Part shown: positions 62,561 to 64,000 of the stretch, piece after piece
Numbering within the stretch: the stretch's first letter is position 1
Layout: each line of letters starts with the position of its first letter
Source of the DNA: Picochlorum sp. 'celeri'
Lineage: Eukaryota > Chlorophyta > Trebouxiophyceae
DNA: 64,000 bases
Direction of reading: 5' to 3'
Assembly (NCBI GenBank): GCA_010909725.1
Contig: JAACMV010000017.1
Location: 248,001 to 312,000 of the forward strand
Program-made: the position numbers and the translations under genes
The notes under the pieces: generated by a model
Told to the model about the DNA's origin: nothing
Databases searched by the model: none
Seen by the model: the letters and a program-made list of their open reading frames with translations, nothing else

Positions 62561-64000
62561 ATGCCGTCGACAGAATTCTCTCAACACCAAAGGGAGGAGG
62601 AGGAGGAGGAGAAGAAGAAGAAGAACGAGAAGACGCGGTCGATGGCGTCTTCTGTCCTCGGGATGGATGAGTCTGAATTACAGAAGCGAGCAGACGCGAA
62701 GAACATGTCTGTGGAAGGCTTGTTGAGTGAGCCTGTTGTTCGGGTGGAGGACAAGTCTGAGTTGTTGCCTGCCTTTTTAAAGGTTCGAGGGCTGGTTCGG
62801 CAGCATATCGATTCGTTTAATTATTTCATACATCAAGAGATGAAGAAGATTATTAAAGCAAAGGGGAATGAGAAGGTGACGTGTGATACGGATGCGAATT
62901 TCTATCTCAAGTATACAAACATTTATGTGGGCAACCCTGTGATTGAGGAGGATTATATTCAGACCAAGATGACCCCGCAGCAGTGTCGGTTGAGAGATAT
63001 GACATATTCTGCGCCTATTAGTGTGGATGTGGAGTATACGCGTGGAAGAGAGATTATGGTGCGGAAGGGGAAGAATGGGCAGGGGGCGATTGCGATTGGT
63101 CGCATGCCTCTGATGCTGCGGTCTGATCGGTGTGCATTGCATGGGAAGAGTGAGAAGGAGATGGCCGAGTTGGGTGAGTGTCCTTTAGATCCTGGGGGAT
63201 ATTTTATTGTGAAAGGTGCGGAGAAGGTCATATTGATTCAGGAGCAGTTGTCCAAGAATAGGATTATTGTTGATGTGGATGCGCATGGGCAGATTGTGTC
63301 GTCTGTGACATCGTCGACGCATGAGAGAAAGTCCAAGACGACGGTGGTGATTAAGCAAGGGAAGTTTTTTGTGAGGCATAATGCGTTTGTTGAGGATGTG
63401 AATATTGCCATTGTGATGAGAGCCATGGGAGCAGAGAGTGATCAGGAAATGTTTCAGTTGATTGGTGGGAAGGAGACATTGGCGATGAAGGTGATACCGA
63501 CGTTGCAAGCGTGTCGGAATGAAGGGATTGTGACTCAAAGGCAGGCGTTGGAATGGTTGTCGAAGCGTATTAAAGGAGTGTCTGGGGCAAAGCCGACAGG
63601 GATGTTTTCGAGGAGGACCAGGTCGGCGGTGGATGAGGCACGGGATATTCTGGCAAATGTGATTCTGTGTCATGTGCCGGTGGTCGCGTTTGATTACTCT
63701 GAGAAGATTATGTATTTGACGGTGATGGTGAGGAGGATGCTGATGGCAATTGATGATCCATCATTTATTGATGATAGGGATTATTATGGTAACAAGAGGT
63801 TGGAGTTGGCAGGAGGGTTGTTGGCACTGCTGTTTGAGGACTTGTTTAAACGTATGAATTCGGAGCTGAAAAGACAAGCAGATCATCATTTGAGCAAGTC
63901 GAATAGAGTTGCGCAGTTTGATATTGTCAAGTGTATTCGTACAGACACGTTGACCTTTGGTTTGGAGCATGCTATTTCAAGTGGCAATTGGAGCATCAAG
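62561..64000 (+). CDS. RPC2: RNA polymerase III second-largest subunit, 5' part (runs off the window)
   Basis: Catalytic-core subunit of Pol III, which makes tRNA, 5S rRNA and U6. The first 480 codons are present with no stop to the window edge. After an acidic/basic low-complexity leader (poly-Glu then poly-Lys, residues 12-22) the sequence matches human POLR3B closely: LLPAFLKVRGLVRQHIDSFN, RLRDMTYSAPISVDVEYTRG, CPLDPGGYFIVKGAEKVILI, QEQLSKNRIIVDVD, YYGNKRLELAGGLLALLFED. The shared pattern (for example KVRGLVRQHIDSFNYF) separates it from the Pol I and Pol II paralogues. Start chosen at the first ATG; a second in-frame ATG lies after the leader at 62642. No intron was found in the visible part. 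Confidence 0.95.
   Translation, partial: MPSTEFSQHQREEEEEEKKKKNEKTRSMASSVLGMDESELQKRADAKNMSVEGLLSEPVVRVEDKSELLPAFLKVRGLVRQHIDSFNYFIHQEMKKIIKAKGNEKVTCDTDANFYLKYTNIYVGNPVIEEDYIQTKMTPQQCRLRDMTYSAPISVDVEYTRGREIMVRKGKNGQGAIAIGRMPLMLRSDRCALHGKSEKEMAELGECPLDPGGYFIVKGAEKVILIQEQLSKNRIIVDVDAHGQIVSSVTSSTHERKSKTTVVIKQGKFFVRHNAFVEDVNIAIVMRAMGAESDQEMFQLIGGKETLAMKVIPTLQACRNEGIVTQRQALEWLSKRIKGVSGAKPTGMFSRRTRSAVDEARDILANVILCHVPVVAFDYSEKIMYLTVMVRRMLMAIDDPSFIDDRDYYGNKRLELAGGLLALLFEDLFKRMNSELKRQADHHLSKSNRVAQFDIVKCIRTDTLTFGLEHAISSGNWSIK
62591..62626 (+). repeat. GGA/GAA purine run coding poly-Glu/Lys at the RPC2 N-terminus
   Basis: Uninterrupted purine stretch encoding six Glu and four Lys in the leader before the conserved RPC2 core. 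Confidence 0.85.

Noticed and set aside
1..64000. tRNA, rRNA, CRISPR arrays, insertion sequences, viral genes
   Set aside because: I looked for tRNA B-box-like sequence, regular repeat-spacer patterns, transposase or integrase motifs and long terminal repeats and saw none that hold up.

Overview
The window reads as nuclear DNA of a photosynthetic eukaryote with a primary (two-membrane) plastid, most likely a green alga with a compact genome. The evidence is the gene set: plastid-type KEA antiporter, EGY site-2 protease, BPG2 GTPase, plastid EF-P, a two-domain phosphoethanolamine methyltransferase, a GT5 starch synthase, plastid-type TrpD and dihydroxyacid dehydratase, and an SBP-box DNA-binding protein (a family known mainly from green plants and algae). 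These sit beside plainly nuclear-cytosolic genes: beta-tubulin, RNA polymerase III subunit 2, eEF3, COP9 subunit 3, TOM40, ribosomal eS28 and RTEL1. Plastid-protein N-termini look like simple transit peptides, with no signal peptide in front. Nothing suggests a bacterium, virus, plasmid or mobile element. The species call is an inference.

Layout. About 39 genes fill 64 kb on both strands. Genes are mostly single-exon or carry one or two short GT-AG introns near the 5' end. I rebuilt 34 introns, almost all of 62-216 nt, by matching splice sites, reading phase and family sequence. Several genes are visible only after splicing: eS28 (first coding exon is just the ATG), the UBC7-type E2, the RTEL1 N-terminus, the TOM40 N-terminus, and three small unrecognised genes. 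Convergent neighbours are extremely close (13-81 bp between stop codons). Divergent pairs share short promoters.

Regions. 1-13 kb: TrpD, SEC14-like, eS28, ANKRD39-like, TBC RabGAP, J-protein, amidohydrolase, CSN3, starch synthase. 13-25 kb: SMYD-like, phosphoethanolamine methyltransferase (frameshifted), ankyrin protein, EMC8/9, KEA, prephenate/arogenate dehydratase, plastid EF-P. 25-40 kb: DYRK kinase, DHAD, SBP-box protein, RTEL1 helicase, D-lactate dehydrogenase, SDH3, a secreted cysteine-rich protein. 40-54 kb: OLA1, coiled-coil and EF-hand proteins, unknown genes, UBC E2, TOM40, HEATR6-like, eEF3. 54-64 kb: EGY protease, STIMATE-like, BPG2, atypical E2F, beta-tubulin, RPC2 (runs off the right edge).

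The genes are housekeeping and do not form operons or one pathway. Loose themes are plastid amino-acid synthesis (Trp, Phe/Tyr, branched-chain), plastid ion and translation homeostasis, mitochondrial import and respiration (TOM40, SDH3), ubiquitin/COP9 signalling, and genome maintenance and cell cycle (RTEL1, E2F). No convincing new multi-gene system is present. The most unusual items are a secreted 65-cysteine protein, a divergent SBP protein lacking expected zinc ligands, a frameshifted methyltransferase, and the hidden micro-exon genes.
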